From contig NHNY01000020.1 in NCBI GenBank assembly GCA_002786065.1, forward strand, positions 1 to 64,000: 64,000 nt of DNA, written 5' to 3'. Below, one piece after another: positions 1-12,227 of the stretch (positions are counted from its first letter, which is position 1; each line of letters begins with the position of its first letter). This DNA is from Microcyclospora pomicola. Its lineage: Eukaryota; Ascomycota; Dothideomycetes; Capnodiales. Both the position numbers and the translations under genes were made by a program. The notes below the pieces were generated by a model. That model was not told where the DNA came from. It did no database searches and worked only from the letters and a program-made list of their open reading frames with translations.

Positions 1-829
1 TGATTGCTGAAGGACTTTGAAAAAGTTGAAGTGCTGAATAGACTGTGAATGCAGGCTGAATTGATTGAGAATTGATTCTGAGTGGCTTCTAAGGAGGTGG
101 CAGTCTTGGAGGTTGGTGAAGCTGATTAGGATTGATTGAGAATGGTGGGTCGAGTTAACTTCTTTCTCCGCACTTCAACTTTAGGGTAGGTCAGCCGAAC
201 TTTCCGGCAACTCCCGCACCCAGCCATCTTCATCGTAGGTCGAGTGAACTGCACCCTGATCGAGACACAACACATTTGAAGGTCTGCGCCGGAGGTACGA
301 GGATAATAGACTCCAGCTCCATTACATGCCTACCAGATGTTTGTTGGGAGCGAGATGGAGGCAACATCAGGAGAGCGGCTATACTTTAGACCACGTGATT
401 CACTCCGTCAGTTCACGTAGCCACCAAGTCCAACGGTGCCACTACTCATACACACACGTTGCGCGATGATGATCTGAGGTGAGGTGAGATGCGCCAGGCG
501 ATAGCCTGCATTCCATTACATACAGCCTTGAGAAGTTGGGGATTGTAGAACGTTGAGGCAAAGCTGCTGGTCGGCGTGAGAGGCCTGCATACGTCAAACC
601 CTTCGGCAGTTCGCGCTTAAACATCCAGGTACGGTACCATTAAGTAAATAAATAGTGATTTGCGCGGCTCGCTAAAATGTGAACGGGTGTGTTCGCTGTC
701 TTACATCTTCGTCATATCACTTCAGAGCCTCCATTCGTTATAACCGGTGTATCTTTAACTACTCCTTGCGCGCATACATGGGTATTTGCTGTCCAGTTCA
801 GGTTTTCATCCCTGCTGTTGGCGCCGATC
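1..829. other. Intergenic / upstream region
   Basis: No gene is recognised here. Short open stretches lack any family resemblance. The right part is presumably promoter and 5' leader of the DUF4045/gelsolin gene that starts at 830. A CACGTG palindrome lies near 394. Confidence 0.5.
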
Positions 830-3800
830 ATGGCTTCGTTTGTTGATGCTCCAGCAAGCGGCAGCCAGAGTAACAACAATGGCACCAATCAAATCAGCAA
901 CGATGACAGCGATCTCGACCCTGCAGCATTCCTGAAGAGCGTCCGCGAGCTTTCAGACAAGCGTGATCGAGAGGACGCTGAGCGCTTTCGCAAGCTCGAA
1001 CAAGAAGTGGAGGCGAGCAGAGCTGCACGTGCTGCAAGACGAGCTGGTGAGCTATTGTCTGATCGCAAAGATTTTGCAACATGAGCGACTGACTGTGTAC
1101 CTCCTACGTCAACCAGAGCGTGTAAGATCCTTGTCGCCTGAGAAAGCGCGCGTACCTGTCACCCCAAGTACGAGTACGCTTCCCCACGCAACAGCCGATG
1201 CAAATGCTTTGATGGCATCACCCGCAATGGCGGCACCCGAGACATCACATTCTTCCAGTATGGATATCGCGAGCCCCCGATCGTCGACGACAGAGCAGGA
1301 GGACATTCCAGACTTCAAGGGTTTCGGATCTATAAAGAGGAGCAGCACAGCATCAACATCGAAGGCAGCACAAGCCCCGGAGGCGCAAGATGCCAGTCCA
1401 AAACCTGCCGCGAGTGCAACGAGCTTGGCACGGTCTGGTACTTTATCGTGGCAGCGTCGCCCGACATCAATGATGTCCAGCCGCCCTATATCTGGCAGTC
1501 CTTCGGTCGCTAGCGAAAGCACGCGATCATCATATGTAGACGAGCAAGAGCCGAGCAGAGACCAGATTGCTGCTGCTTTGGGGTCCCGTGATCCGGCTTG
1601 GTTCCGGCAGACTGCAGAGCGAGGCATTGGTTCTGCAGCTTACAGGAAGAGCAAGGATGAGGTGACACCGATTACGAGCAACACAATGATGCACAACCGC
1701 AGAGGTCTTCCAGGGATGTCGCCCAAGGTCAACGCAGAACGTGAAAGGCAGGAGAGCCCAGCTCGATCAGACGATCAACGGTCAGAATCATCACGACCAA
1801 CCTCCACACGTGATAGCACATACACCAGTACCCGATTCTCTGGTAGTACGCCATCGTCCACTCCGGGTAAGCCCGATCTCAAGGCCTTGATCGCTGCAGA
1901 CGAGCCGCAACTGCAAGCATCTCCTCTCTCCGATCGTACCTCAACCGCCAGCGTCGAGCAGCCTGCTGCTACCAGGAGCCTCACGATGTCTTCCTCCCAA
2001 GCTCGGCTACAGGGGCTCGCCGAGCGACCAGCTTCACCTACAAAGAATATGGGCGGATTCGTGCAGAGCGCCATGATGAAGCGTTCAGACAGTGTCAATA
2101 AGAGGTGGAGTGCACAGCAAGGAGTGTCCGGATTAAGCAGGCAGAACTCGAGGGCTCCACAACGGAGCCCGTTCGGCGCGCTGCAGAGCTCGCATAGTAT
2201 GCCAAAGTTGGATCCGCCCGGTGATAACACGGAGACCAACAACGAGTCTTTCTCGCGTCCCGGCTCAAGCAGCAGCAAGCGCGAAGATGTTGCAGATACT
2301 GTAGGTGGAGCAGATATCGAGGCTGCTAAGCAAGTGCGCCATCACCACAGTCGAAGCAAATCTGTAGCGTCCTTGTACACGACGAATGCAGACGACAGTG
2401 TGACTTCACCTCCAGCAAGTCCCGGCAAACGCTGGAGAAGTCCAACCAAATCTAGCTGGATCGAGAGTGCATTGACGCAGCCAGAATCACCAAAACCAAC
2501 ACGAGCGCGGAATTCGCAGCCAAGCTGGATGGCAGACATCGCAAAGGCAAAAGCACAGAAGGCGAGTATGAGTTCAGTGGCATCTTTGGACGGGTCCAGA
2601 GACAATGCCGAGATACGAAGGACGCCATCACCATTGAAACATGAAAGTGCTGCGCCATTCAGCGTAGCGACGTTGAAGCGGTCGGGTTCTCGGGATTCAG
2701 CGACGGTTGAGCAGTCTAGTTTACCGCTAGCAGACGTTGACAAGGGATCGACGGTCATCCCCTTCAACTTCAAGTCACCTCAGCCTGCATCGATATCACT
2801 TAGAGAAGTCAGTACTGTTTCACAAGCCGACCGCGCAGATGACATCGCTGCAGACGATACAAACGTTGAAGTGACGGACGGCAATGAGTCCCGAGGATCA
2901 GACGCGATTGACATGCCCGAAATAGCAGCTGCTCCCGCTCTCAGGTCATCTGCGGGTATTGCAGTCGTTCGAACCAAGCCCGAAGCACCACCCAAGCCGC
3001 AAACAGACTTCAGAAGTGCTCTTCGGGCGCGCGGACCTGTCGAGAAGAAACAGGATGATGCCCCAGAATTTCTGTCCAAATTCAATCAATTGCGCAAAGC
3101 ACAGACCGAGAAGTATGTGGCACCTGACATACTTAAGGCCAATATCACTCGTGGCAAATCTGAGCTCGTCAAGACGGATGGCCCCGTCAAGACTCCACGG
3201 ACAGATGAGCTAAAAGAAAGCTTGCTAGCAAAGAAGGAAGATATCAAAAAGGCTAAAGAGGAGGGTAGAGACCTCCCCGGTCAAGCTCATGAGAGAAAAG
3301 TAAGCAATCCGCCTGTCACTCCGAGTAAACCTGAAGCACTCGCGAGGAGAGAAGTTCTTGGAAGATCAGTGAGCACGAAGTCAATAGCGACAGTCGAAAG
3401 ATCTGACAGAGATGCAACACCCGAGGCACTTTCGAAGCTCAAGGCTTTGAAGGCGCAAGCTAAAGCCGATCCACCATCTGATGCGAGTCAAGCAAATTTC
3501 GAGCGTTTGACAAAGCAGACTAGTGCGCCTGCGGCTGTTGAGACCAAGTCTACCGAAGGAGCAAGCAAACTTGCCGCCCGATTCAACCCCGGCCTTGCTA
3601 GCATATTGGCTCGTGGCCCACCATCGGCCGCTGCTTCGAACGCTCCCTCGCGATCGCAAAGCCCAGCAACTTCTAGTGTTGCATTTCGGGCCACCGAGGT
3701 TGCTTCGGAGCCTGCAGCAGAAGATGCGCCTCTCAAAGATATGCGGAAAGGAAGGGCGAGGGGACCTAAAAAGAGCAAAGGCGGCGCAGCATCAAAGGCT

Positions 3801-6068
3801 TCCGATGAAACACCTGCGTCGGTGCCTGCTTCGGAGCCAGATAACGCTTCCCCAGGCCTAGCACTTACTCAAGCCAAAAGCCCCAGTCTTAGCTCTGCCG
3901 AATCATTGGCGACTGGGTCTCTTGGTGGACGTGCCAGTCGGTTGAACAGGGTCGAACACCCTGTACATTCAAATGCAGACTTTAGCAGGAAGCAGAGTCC
4001 ATTGCCCAGGACGCCAATGCAGCAGGACACTTTGAATGCAGCATCTGGGGCATTGCAGGCATTACCTGAAAAGCCATTACCCTCGACGAGCCACGAGTCT
4101 GCGCTGGAGTCGAACAAGCCAAAGACACCGGTGAAGAGCCCAAATGTTGCATACAACCTGCACAAGGAACTTCCCACACCTAATCGCACTCTCAAGAACT
4201 TCTCGCGACCCAGTCCGTCTCTAGCTGCATCTCAGACCAGCGTACCAGAATTCCACGGCTTTAAAGCCAGTCGGGCTGCTACATTTCCACCTGAGCGTGA
4301 CGAAGATAAGGAGAATAGTAGCCGTCCGATGCGACCTGCTGGTACCGCGGCATCACCGTTTACCAAGTTTTCTGCGCAATCGGCCACAAATGGCATGCCA
4401 AAAAAAGTGCAGCAGCAAAGTAAGAAGGACGAGGAAGCTGCAATGAGATCTGCAGATCTGCTCGCCAAGTCTGCCCCAAACTCGCCATCGAGCTCAGGCC
4501 TTGGTATCAGCATAGCGAAGACCAGCGGACAGCCCCCGAAACCGGCGAAATCCTCACGGGTAGTGAGCGGGCAGCTGCAAGAAGCAAGTCCAAATAAAGG
4601 TACGTCTCAAGACTAGGAGAACACCATCCTGAGACGGTGAGTTATCCCTTTAGTGGAGTGCAAGATGTTGCGCGCACTCATAGCTTGATTGTCTCGTTGT
4701 GTTCCCGCATTACTGACTAGGGTCGTAGGTCTGATCAAGCACCATGACACTGAAGCCCTGCGAGTGCTACGCTACTTCGTGGGCTCGGTCCCGATCACCA
4801 ACGAAATTCTGACGATCGACACTCGAGCGGTGATCGAGAGCTCGTCCAGCGCACCGATAGATTTCCGCACGTTGAATAGAAGTGTTCAAGAGACTTCCTT
4901 TGACAGCACTCTTCACACGCTTCCAGCGCAGAGAGAGTATACGCTATACGAGGGACATGCTTACATCTGCGCGCATACTTACACTGTTGGTGAAAACGCC
5001 AAAAAGACCCAGGTCTACGTATGGATCGGAAGATTGGCACCGCAACAGACGGTCGAGCAAACACAACTCATCGCGAAGAAAGTGTCCAGAGAATCCGGCG
5101 GGGCCCCCGTACGTATGGTGCACCAGGGCCGAGAGTCGGATGTCTTCCTTCAAGCTATTGGTGGTATCCTGGTCACAAGACGTGGTGAAAAGGAGAATGC
5201 AAGCAAGCAATATCTGTTGTGTGGACGAAAACACCAGGGACAACTCACGTTTGACGAAGCCGATTTGATCACAGAGAACCTCGTCCCGGGCTTTGCTTGT
5301 CTAGTCTCGTACCCAGTCACTCAACGCCAGACTCGATTCTACATCTGGAAAGGTGCCGCAGCGTCAGCTGAGGAAGTCAGCGCGGCCAGACTGGCGGCTA
5401 TGGACCTCAGTGAAACCGGCGACATCATCGAAGTCGATGGCGGTGCAGAGTTTGCCAGTTTCCTTAAGACATTTGGCCCGGGGACGAAGAAGAGCAGTCT
5501 CCCACAGATGACGGATATCTGGCGGCAGAAAGCTGCTGCTCCCAACCATTTCGCAGTGCGGCTCTACAAGATCCAACAAGTCGAGGTGAAGAGTGGCATG
5601 CTGTCTTTATTTGGACGACGACCTAGTTGGACCAGCTCAGGTGGCTCATCACCCACCGGCGACGTCAAAGTCGAGGCCAAACACATCAGTCCATTCACCC
5701 AAGCGGATCTGGAAGCCGAGGCCATCTACATGCTGGACGCATGCAGCAAGGTGATCGTGCTGATCGGTCCGCTCTTCGCCTCCCGCCCCGAACATATCCG
5801 GACCGCCTTGCTCACGCAGGCCATCCTGTTCGCGGCCGAATTCAAAGCCTTGTCCCTTCTGGCCGCGGAAAAGCCGCTGGTGGAAGGCAAGGCGGACGAC
5901 TACGTGCTGCTGTCGGGTGTCACTGCGGAACTGAAAACTTTGTTTCGATATTGGGACGATGCGAGAGGGCTGTGGGGGACGGCGGGGCTCATGGCCGGCG
6001 TGCAGAGCAGCACCCGCGTGAAGCGAGTGGCGTTGTATGATGTACTTGATGGCATGAGACGACGATGA
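830..6068 (+). CDS. DUF4045 / gelsolin-repeat domain protein (about 1679 aa)
   Basis: Three exons keep one frame: 830–1046, 1117–4599 and 4729–6068. Donors are GTGAGC and GTACGT; acceptors are CAG and TAG. Residues 1–1230 are mostly low-complexity, rich in Ser, Pro, Ala and Lys, as in fungal DUF4045 proteins. An N-terminal charged helix (DKRDREDAERFRKLEQEVEA) leads into the SLSPEKARVPVTP motif. Exon 3 (about residues 1234–1679) has gelsolin-like repeats: VYVWIGRLAP, RFYIWKG and a third, more divergent one. Gelsolin folds bind actin and Ca2+, and the disordered N-terminus may be a phospho-regulated scaffold, so a cytoskeletal role is inferred. The ATG at 830 is the first in-frame one giving the conserved N-terminus; one at 689 lies 47 codons upstream in the same frame but reads unlike coding sequence. 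Confidence 0.85.
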
Positions 6069-8067
6069 GCGTTTTCGTTCAGAACATGAGAGGATTGAGG
6101 AGTGGCGAGTGGTATAGATGGAGGTTATCCTGCCGTGCACTGCGATCAGCATTGAAGGCGTTCGGGAGTGTATATGTACGCTATCATCGAATGCAAGCGC
6201 TGGCCGTTCATCCCATTGTACTGCCCGCTTCAGACTACATAATCCCTTCCATTCGCATTCATCTTGCCCTGTTGTGGAGCTATCGATCGCAAAGAGCAGT
6301 ACCAAGTCTCCGTTCATGCCTGACATCTGTACTGCACGCCTTTGACGCCGCGTCACAACCTTCCCAAGTTCGCCGCCGCATACGCCTCCTTTCGCAAGCT
6401 CTGGCACACGAAGAAGATGCCGGGTCGGTCTCGTCCTCCCACGGCTCAATCGCCAGTGTAGCGTCGCGCGGGGATTTTCGGTGGGAGGTTGATCATTGTG
6501 GCTTGGCGGGTAGTCGGTGGTGTTACTAGGTTTCGTCAAAAGGATTTAAATAAGGTAGAGTTTGGGTGGGGGGATAGGAAAAAGGACATGGAAGTGGGTA
6601 GTAGGATATGCAGGCGGGTGAAAGGGCATCGAGAGATCGTGGCAGTGATGAGGCTGTTCAGTGAGAGCGTATACTTACTTCTAGATGCTCTTCATCTGCT
6701 TCCTGTCACTGCGTTCACATCTAGCTGGACGTCACACAACATGGGCCCCATACCTCCGATACACCTGGTGCTCCGTGACATCCCCATCGTCGAAGTACGA
6801 CCGTCAGCCAGCGTTCTACCGACCGAGACGGTCCCGCCAGCTGGATCTCTAGCCTTGTGGTCACGAAGAGCTTTGTTGCTTCTCTGCCTTACTCTACCGC
6901 ATCTGGGCTGAGCTTGGTGGCACGTTGGTGTCAGATCAGCCGGCGCTGGATGCGCTCACTAGAACACCCTGGCCTCGGCGCCCACAAACAACGGCATAGC
7001 CTGCAGTCGGGGGCCAGGCTGAGGACGCAGTGCAGCCACCATGGAAAACCCCTGCGACAAATGTCAACAGGCACTTCGTGGGAGGTCCCACGAACCTGCC
7101 GGCGAGTTGTGAAGGCGAGACGGCACTACTAAGTTAGCATACCAACATCTCGGCCTAGGCATATGCACACGATCCTACCGACGAACCAAGAGTCTGCAGC
7201 TGCATCCGCTAGATTCGCCAAGATGCAGGATCGTCCTTTGCGCTTTTGGGGGGTCCCAGTCGAAGGAGTCCCAGGAAGCCGGGCGGCCCGTTACTGCGAT
7301 GCGCGCTGCATCTTTCCGCCGCTGCTGTGATCGCTGAGCTTCGTCCCAGTATTGTACATGACATTTTGGATGTGACCGCCGGTTGGTGAAACGCGCCGTG
7401 GACGTTGGCATTGCGACACCAGCTGCGAGTGAGATGGGGCGCGATCCGGGCTGCTGTTGGGTCACACATCTGAAGAGCCCCAACGCCCCGTCTGACGTTA
7501 TGAGCTGGGGGCGTGTTGGTCTCCTCGGGGCTAGGTAGGGTTGGGGATGTGCTCGTGAAAGTGACGGCGCAGACGGTGGCGCCAGGTGGATGGGATGTGG
7601 CCCAGGTCAAGCACGGATATGGACGTGTCTGCAACGTAAATAACTTACCACTCTGTTGGTGGGCGTCAGTATCGAATGTGTTAATCGGGGTCGGATGAGG
7701 CGATTGCTCACAAATACCGTGCTGTGCCGCCGTCCGATGATCGTCCCAATGCGACTCCACTCACTTTAGTTTTACATGTGCAGCATCGGCCTAGATCTGT
7801 TCACGACCTTTCCTCACTGCAACCCTCCATCAACTCTCTCGTTTCTCTGTCTGCTTCGACACCCTCGTTACTAGCCGCCGACACCTCCCTTCTGACTGGG
7901 ACTACTCCACGGCGTCTCAAATTTCACCCCACCTAGAACTACAGCACCGAGATTCTCGACGTCCACCACCCCCACTTCACGGGTCAAACTCCTCCACCAC
8001 CACCACAACGATCCCCCTACAGAGCCAATGACCTGAGTGTCCTCTCCCCCGCCGTCCAGCCATTGTC
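6069..8067. other. Intergenic region, 2 kb
   Basis: No supported gene. Several open frames of 60–180 codons occur on both strands but show no domain, no consistent splicing and arginine- or serine-rich noise composition. The last 300 bases before 8068 are C-rich and pyrimidine-rich (many CCACC and CTCTC runs), typical of a fungal promoter and leader for the pyrG gene that follows. Confidence 0.5.
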
Positions 8068-9398
8068 ATGTCCTCCGCCTCTCGTCATCCGACCCTCTCG
8101 CAGACCTACGGCGAACGCTCCGAACACGCCAGCTTGACCCCTCTCGCAACATATTTGCTTCAACTCATCGAGCTCAAACGCACGAACCTGTGCGTCAGCG
8201 CCGATGTCACCACAACCTCGCAGCTGCTGCGTCTGGCCGACGAGATCGGCGAGCACATCTGTGTGCTCAAGACGCACGCCGACATTGTGAGTGATTTCGG
8301 CGAGCGGACGATCCGTGGGTTGAACGAGATCGCGCGGCGGCGGAAGTTTGTCGTCTTTGAGGATCGCAAGTTCGGAGATATTGGGAGTAAGTTTCCATGC
8401 TTCACTTAGGTGCGCGGGACGAGGGTGGCATGCTGGGCGGTTTGCGATTGGGAACACAATCCGAGAATTGGCCGGGCAAAGCTTTATGGAGCACACACAT
8501 GGAGTCATTCCTTTCTCCAGCCAGCATGCTGACTTCCGCGCCAGATACCGTTCAAGAGCAGTATGTGGGTGGTCCTCTGACCATTGTACGCTGGGCGCCG
8601 ATCGTCAATGCCCACATATTTCCCGGTCCGGCAATCATCACTGCCCTACATCAAGCTGCCACGGATGCGATCGCTGCACATAACAGTTCTGTCTCGACGG
8701 ACATCTCAGCTTCGCCGGCGATGGCTGCTCAAGATAATGGGGACGATAACGAGTCGGTGGAGACAAATGACATCGATGAAGACAGGGATATGGATATGGA
8801 CTTGGAGGAGGATGAGGATGAAGATGACATGCTAGATCGACGAAGTCGCAAGCAATCCGTGGTCTCCATCAGCACGACCATCAGCCTGAAAACAGAAACA
8901 CTAAGTCCACAAGCTTCGTCCCGAGCATCAATATCGCGGAGCGAGGGGTTATTCACCGAAGAACACGAGCGGCAAGTCCGAGAGCAAGCACTCGAAGACC
9001 TTGACCCGCCTCCTTTTGTCCGCTCCCTGCTTCTCCTGGCGCAAATGTCCTCCGCCAACAACCTCCTCACTCCCGATTACACCGCCGCTTGTGTCAAGCA
9101 TGCCCGAGCCAACAAGGACTTCGTCATGGGTTACATCGCCCAGAAGTCACTCAACACCGACCCCAACGACAACTTCATCACCATGACCCCTGGCGTGCAA
9201 CTTGCCGCTGGCGGTGACGCACTCGGCCAGCAATACAACACTCCTCACAAGGTCGTGACCGAGGGTGGCAGCGACATCATCATCGTCGGCCGCGGGATCC
9301 TCGCCGCGCCTGACCGAGCTGAAGCCGCGAGTGCATACCGGACACAGGGCTGGATCGCGTATGAAGAGCGACTGCGATTAGGCCGGAAAGGCCAATAA
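8068..9398 (+). CDS. pyrG: Orotidine 5'-phosphate decarboxylase (about 390 aa)
   Basis: The enzyme decarboxylates OMP to UMP, the last step of de novo pyrimidine synthesis, in the cytosol. Two exons, 8068–8386 and 8545–9398, are joined in frame (GTAAGT donor, CCAG acceptor; intron 158 nt). The N-terminal half has SADVTTT, LKTHADIV and the catalytic FEDRKFGDIG (residues about 96–106). The C-terminal half has MTPGVQL, the phosphate loop GSDIIIVGRGI and the terminal YEERLR helix. Between barrel strands, about residues 155–250, lies a long insertion with an Asp/Glu-rich run (near residue 182) and a Ser-rich segment. Comparable insertions are known in Pezizomycotina OMP decarboxylases, whereas yeast Ura3 has 267 residues. 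Identification is secure. Confidence 0.97.
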
Positions 9399-10505
9399 TG
9401 ATGCCAGAGTGTCAGTGGGCGTTCCTTCATTCAGCTTTCCAGCATCTTAGGGAGTTTACCCCTAGTGTTCTTCTGTTAGACATGTCATTGCGTTCAGAGA
9501 CACTGTTCAGAGCCGATTATGGACGTGTTGCGCACAGCATATCCCAATTCCAGAGTGTCTCGAAAGTCGCGGAGGAATCGTGTATGGAAGGTAATTCGGG
9601 CTACGCCTGCTGTGAACGCGCAACAGAAACTTCATTTTCTTCGTTTTTAGGCTTCGTTACTCTCATCCTACCGTCCCTCCACTATTGCCTTACCCTCCTC
9701 TCCATGCCATCATCCAAAAGAACCATCCAAGACCCCTCCCCCAATTCCCCCAACCACATCCTCCAACCCTACCCATTTCTGTCTCGACAGATAAATTACG
9801 AGCATGACCGTGGCGGCGAATCCGGCATCCCCGTACTCAAAAAACGTCGATCAGAGTGTTTCTGTCATTCTCGTCTCACGTGTTTTCCGAGAATTTTCTT
9901 TCCGCCTCACACGCCCCCCGGAGAGAGGTATGCGGATGGAAAGAGAAAATTGGGAAGGCCCGCTGCGAGATCTCCTGGGAGTGTTGGCGAGACCGAGCGT
10001 GGCTGGGAGACTGGAAGGGGATTGTGGATGGGTGCGGCGGGAAGGGGTGTGGCAGGTTCCTTATTATGATGTCTGCAATAGGTGAAAATGGTGAAGGGGA
10101 AAGAATTGGGGTTTTGGTGGAGTTGGGGGTGGATAGACTTGTCGTTCGTGTACTTCTCATACTGACGCAATGCTTCATCGCCGCGTCTCATCGTTGGAAC
10201 ATGCCGGATATCTTACAAGTGAAGGATGTGGTGGATGATAACAAGCCATTTTAGGTATTATGTGAAGGACGAGGTTGGATCACAGAAATTGAATGTGGCG
10301 CGTGCGGCAGTTTCTTGCCTCAGGCAGCAAATGACCTCACTTCCTCCAAGCTCAAGCTCTTGACAGACCGCCTGGAGCTTGAGCTGCATACTTGTAGTTC
10401 AGTCTGTTTACTTCTGCCCTTCTTTCTCTATTCGCGACATTCGACTTCTTCGAGCTGACCCGAGAGTGGACATACACATCTATAGTCACCTCGCACCACA
10501 CAATC
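9399..10505. other. Intergenic region
   Basis: Spacer between pyrG and the sideroflexin gene. An open frame continues from about 9398 to 10069 but reads as low-complexity Ser/Pro/Arg sequence with no domain, so it is not called. A CACGTG lies near 9878. The stretch 10380–10505 is presumably promoter and leader. Confidence 0.45.
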
Positions 10506-11735
10506 ATGTCAGCCTCTCTACCGGGCAGCAGAAACTTGCCGGCCTCGCGATATGACCTGAACACATACTGGGGCCGAGTCAAGCACTCCGCCGACCTTTC
10601 AGACCCGAGGTGAGACACATGCAAGAGACTTGTCAAAACCTTTCCATACGATCCAGCCGGGTCAGTATCTACCTTCCCACGCAGTCTCGGCACTTCCATC
10701 AGCCTCATGATTTGGACGACGCACTTGCACGGATTTGAGACTGATAGCATATCTCCAGGACGCTCTTCACCTCCAGCGCCGGTCTCGACAATGCCAAGAG
10801 TCTGATCACGCAGTACAAACAAGGGAAGATCCAGGCCATGACGCCGGAGCTATGGAATGCGAAGAAGGTCGTCGATGCGACGCTGCATCCAGGTATGAGA
10901 TAATCAGCACGATCGTGCTCCGCGCCGCGCCTCGACCGAGCTCATTCTGTACCCACCAGACAACGGCGAACCTGTCTTCCTCCCCTTCCGCATGTCCTGC
11001 TTCGTCTTCAGCAACCTGGTCGTGACGGCCGGCATGCTGACCCCGAACCTCACCACCGCCGGCACCATCGGCTGGCAGATTGCCAACCAATCACTCAACG
11101 TCGCCATCAACAACGCCAACGCCAACAAGAGCACCCCGCTCTCTACCGGCAAGATCGCGCAGTCCTACTTCCTCGCCGTCGGCGCCTCGTGCGGTGTTGC
11201 CGTCGGCCTGAACTCGCTCGTCCCGCGCCTGAAGCGCCTCAGCCCCGCCGCGCGCATGACGCTCGGCCGCCTCGTCCCGTTCGCCGCCGTAGCCAGCGCC
11301 GGCGCGCTGAACGTCTTCTTGATGCGCGGCGAGGAGATCCGGACGGGCATCGACGTGTTCCCGCACGAATCCGCCGCGACGCGGGAGAAGCGCGAGGCGG
11401 CCGACGAGCCGCTCGAATCACTAGGCAAGTCGAAAAAGGCGGCGACGCTCGCGGTCGGCGAGACGGCCGTGTCGCGCGTGCTCAACTCGACGCCCGTCAT
11501 GGCACTGCCCCCGCTCGTCCTCGTGCGCCTACAGCAGACCGCCTGGCTCAAGGCCCGCCCGCGCATGCTGCTCCCCGTCAACCTCGGCCTGATCTTCGTG
11601 ACCAGCATCTGCGCGCTGCCGTTCGCGCTGGCCGCCTTCCCACAACGTCAGGCGGTCGATGCCAAGACGCTCGAGGAGGAGTTTTGGAGTAAGGCGGGCG
11701 AGGGCGGGAAAGTCGAGTTCAATAGAGGAATATGA
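10506..11735 (+). CDS. FSF1: Sideroflexin, mitochondrial inner-membrane amino-acid carrier (about 337 aa)
   Basis: Three exons, 10506–10609, 10759–10892 and 10960–11735, give one continuous frame. The product starts MSASLPGSRNLPASRYDLNT, then YWGRVKHSADLSDPR, the conserved sideroflexin beginning. It continues with the pattern DNGEPVFLPFRMS and TAGMLTPNLTTAGTIGWQIANQS. Hydrophobic segments then occur at FLAVGASCGVAVGLNSL, GRLVPFAAVASAGALNVFLM, PPLVLV and NLGLIFVTSICALPFALAAFP. The family imports serine and related amino acids into mitochondria for one-carbon metabolism; substrate here is inferred. Length (about 330) matches the family. Exon 3 is much more GC-rich than the flanks. Confidence 0.95.
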
Positions 11736-12227
11736 TGTGGCGGTGTGAAAGGTATCCAATCATGTATTGCGTGCGGTGCCACTGGCGAAAAAGATGCGCC
11801 CGGCAATGAGGAAGCTGCACTGCTATGTGCCTGTCATGCCCACTCAGGATGAAGTCAACGGCGGTGTTCTCCGTCTGCGTTCAACGCGCATTATATTAGC
11901 CATGCACAGAGCCACGGGCCACATAGAAGACGGGTGAGTAGACGAGTCCGAACAGATCGAGAGCATCATCATCAGCGTTCGACACTTTTATACAGATGTT
12001 TCATGAGTTCAACGGCGTCACGGGGAGCAGCTACATTACAATACAATGGCGAGATTCTCTCGTGATATCATCATGCTTTTTTCTCATTCCGTGCTTTTAC
12101 ATGACCTGATATTATGTAGAGTTTCCATATATGAGTGATATGCACTTTCATCAAACGTTGTAACGTTCACTAAGCATCACGTCCAGCACACTTTTCGCGG
12201 CATACTCGTCATCGACATCGTCATCAT
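11736..12227. other. Intergenic region between convergent genes
   Basis: A 3'-to-3' spacer between the sideroflexin and acid-phosphatase genes. It presumably holds both 3' UTRs and polyadenylation signals. No gene or repeat is seen. Confidence 0.5.

Noticed and set aside
5649-6539. 296-codon open frame antisense to the gelsolin-region exon
   Set aside because: It overlaps the conserved gelsolin-like coding exon on the other strand, and its composition is noise-like.
9398-10069. 223-codon open frame after pyrG
   Set aside because: Low-complexity sequence without a domain. It begins on the pyrG stop codon region and shows no sign of splicing.
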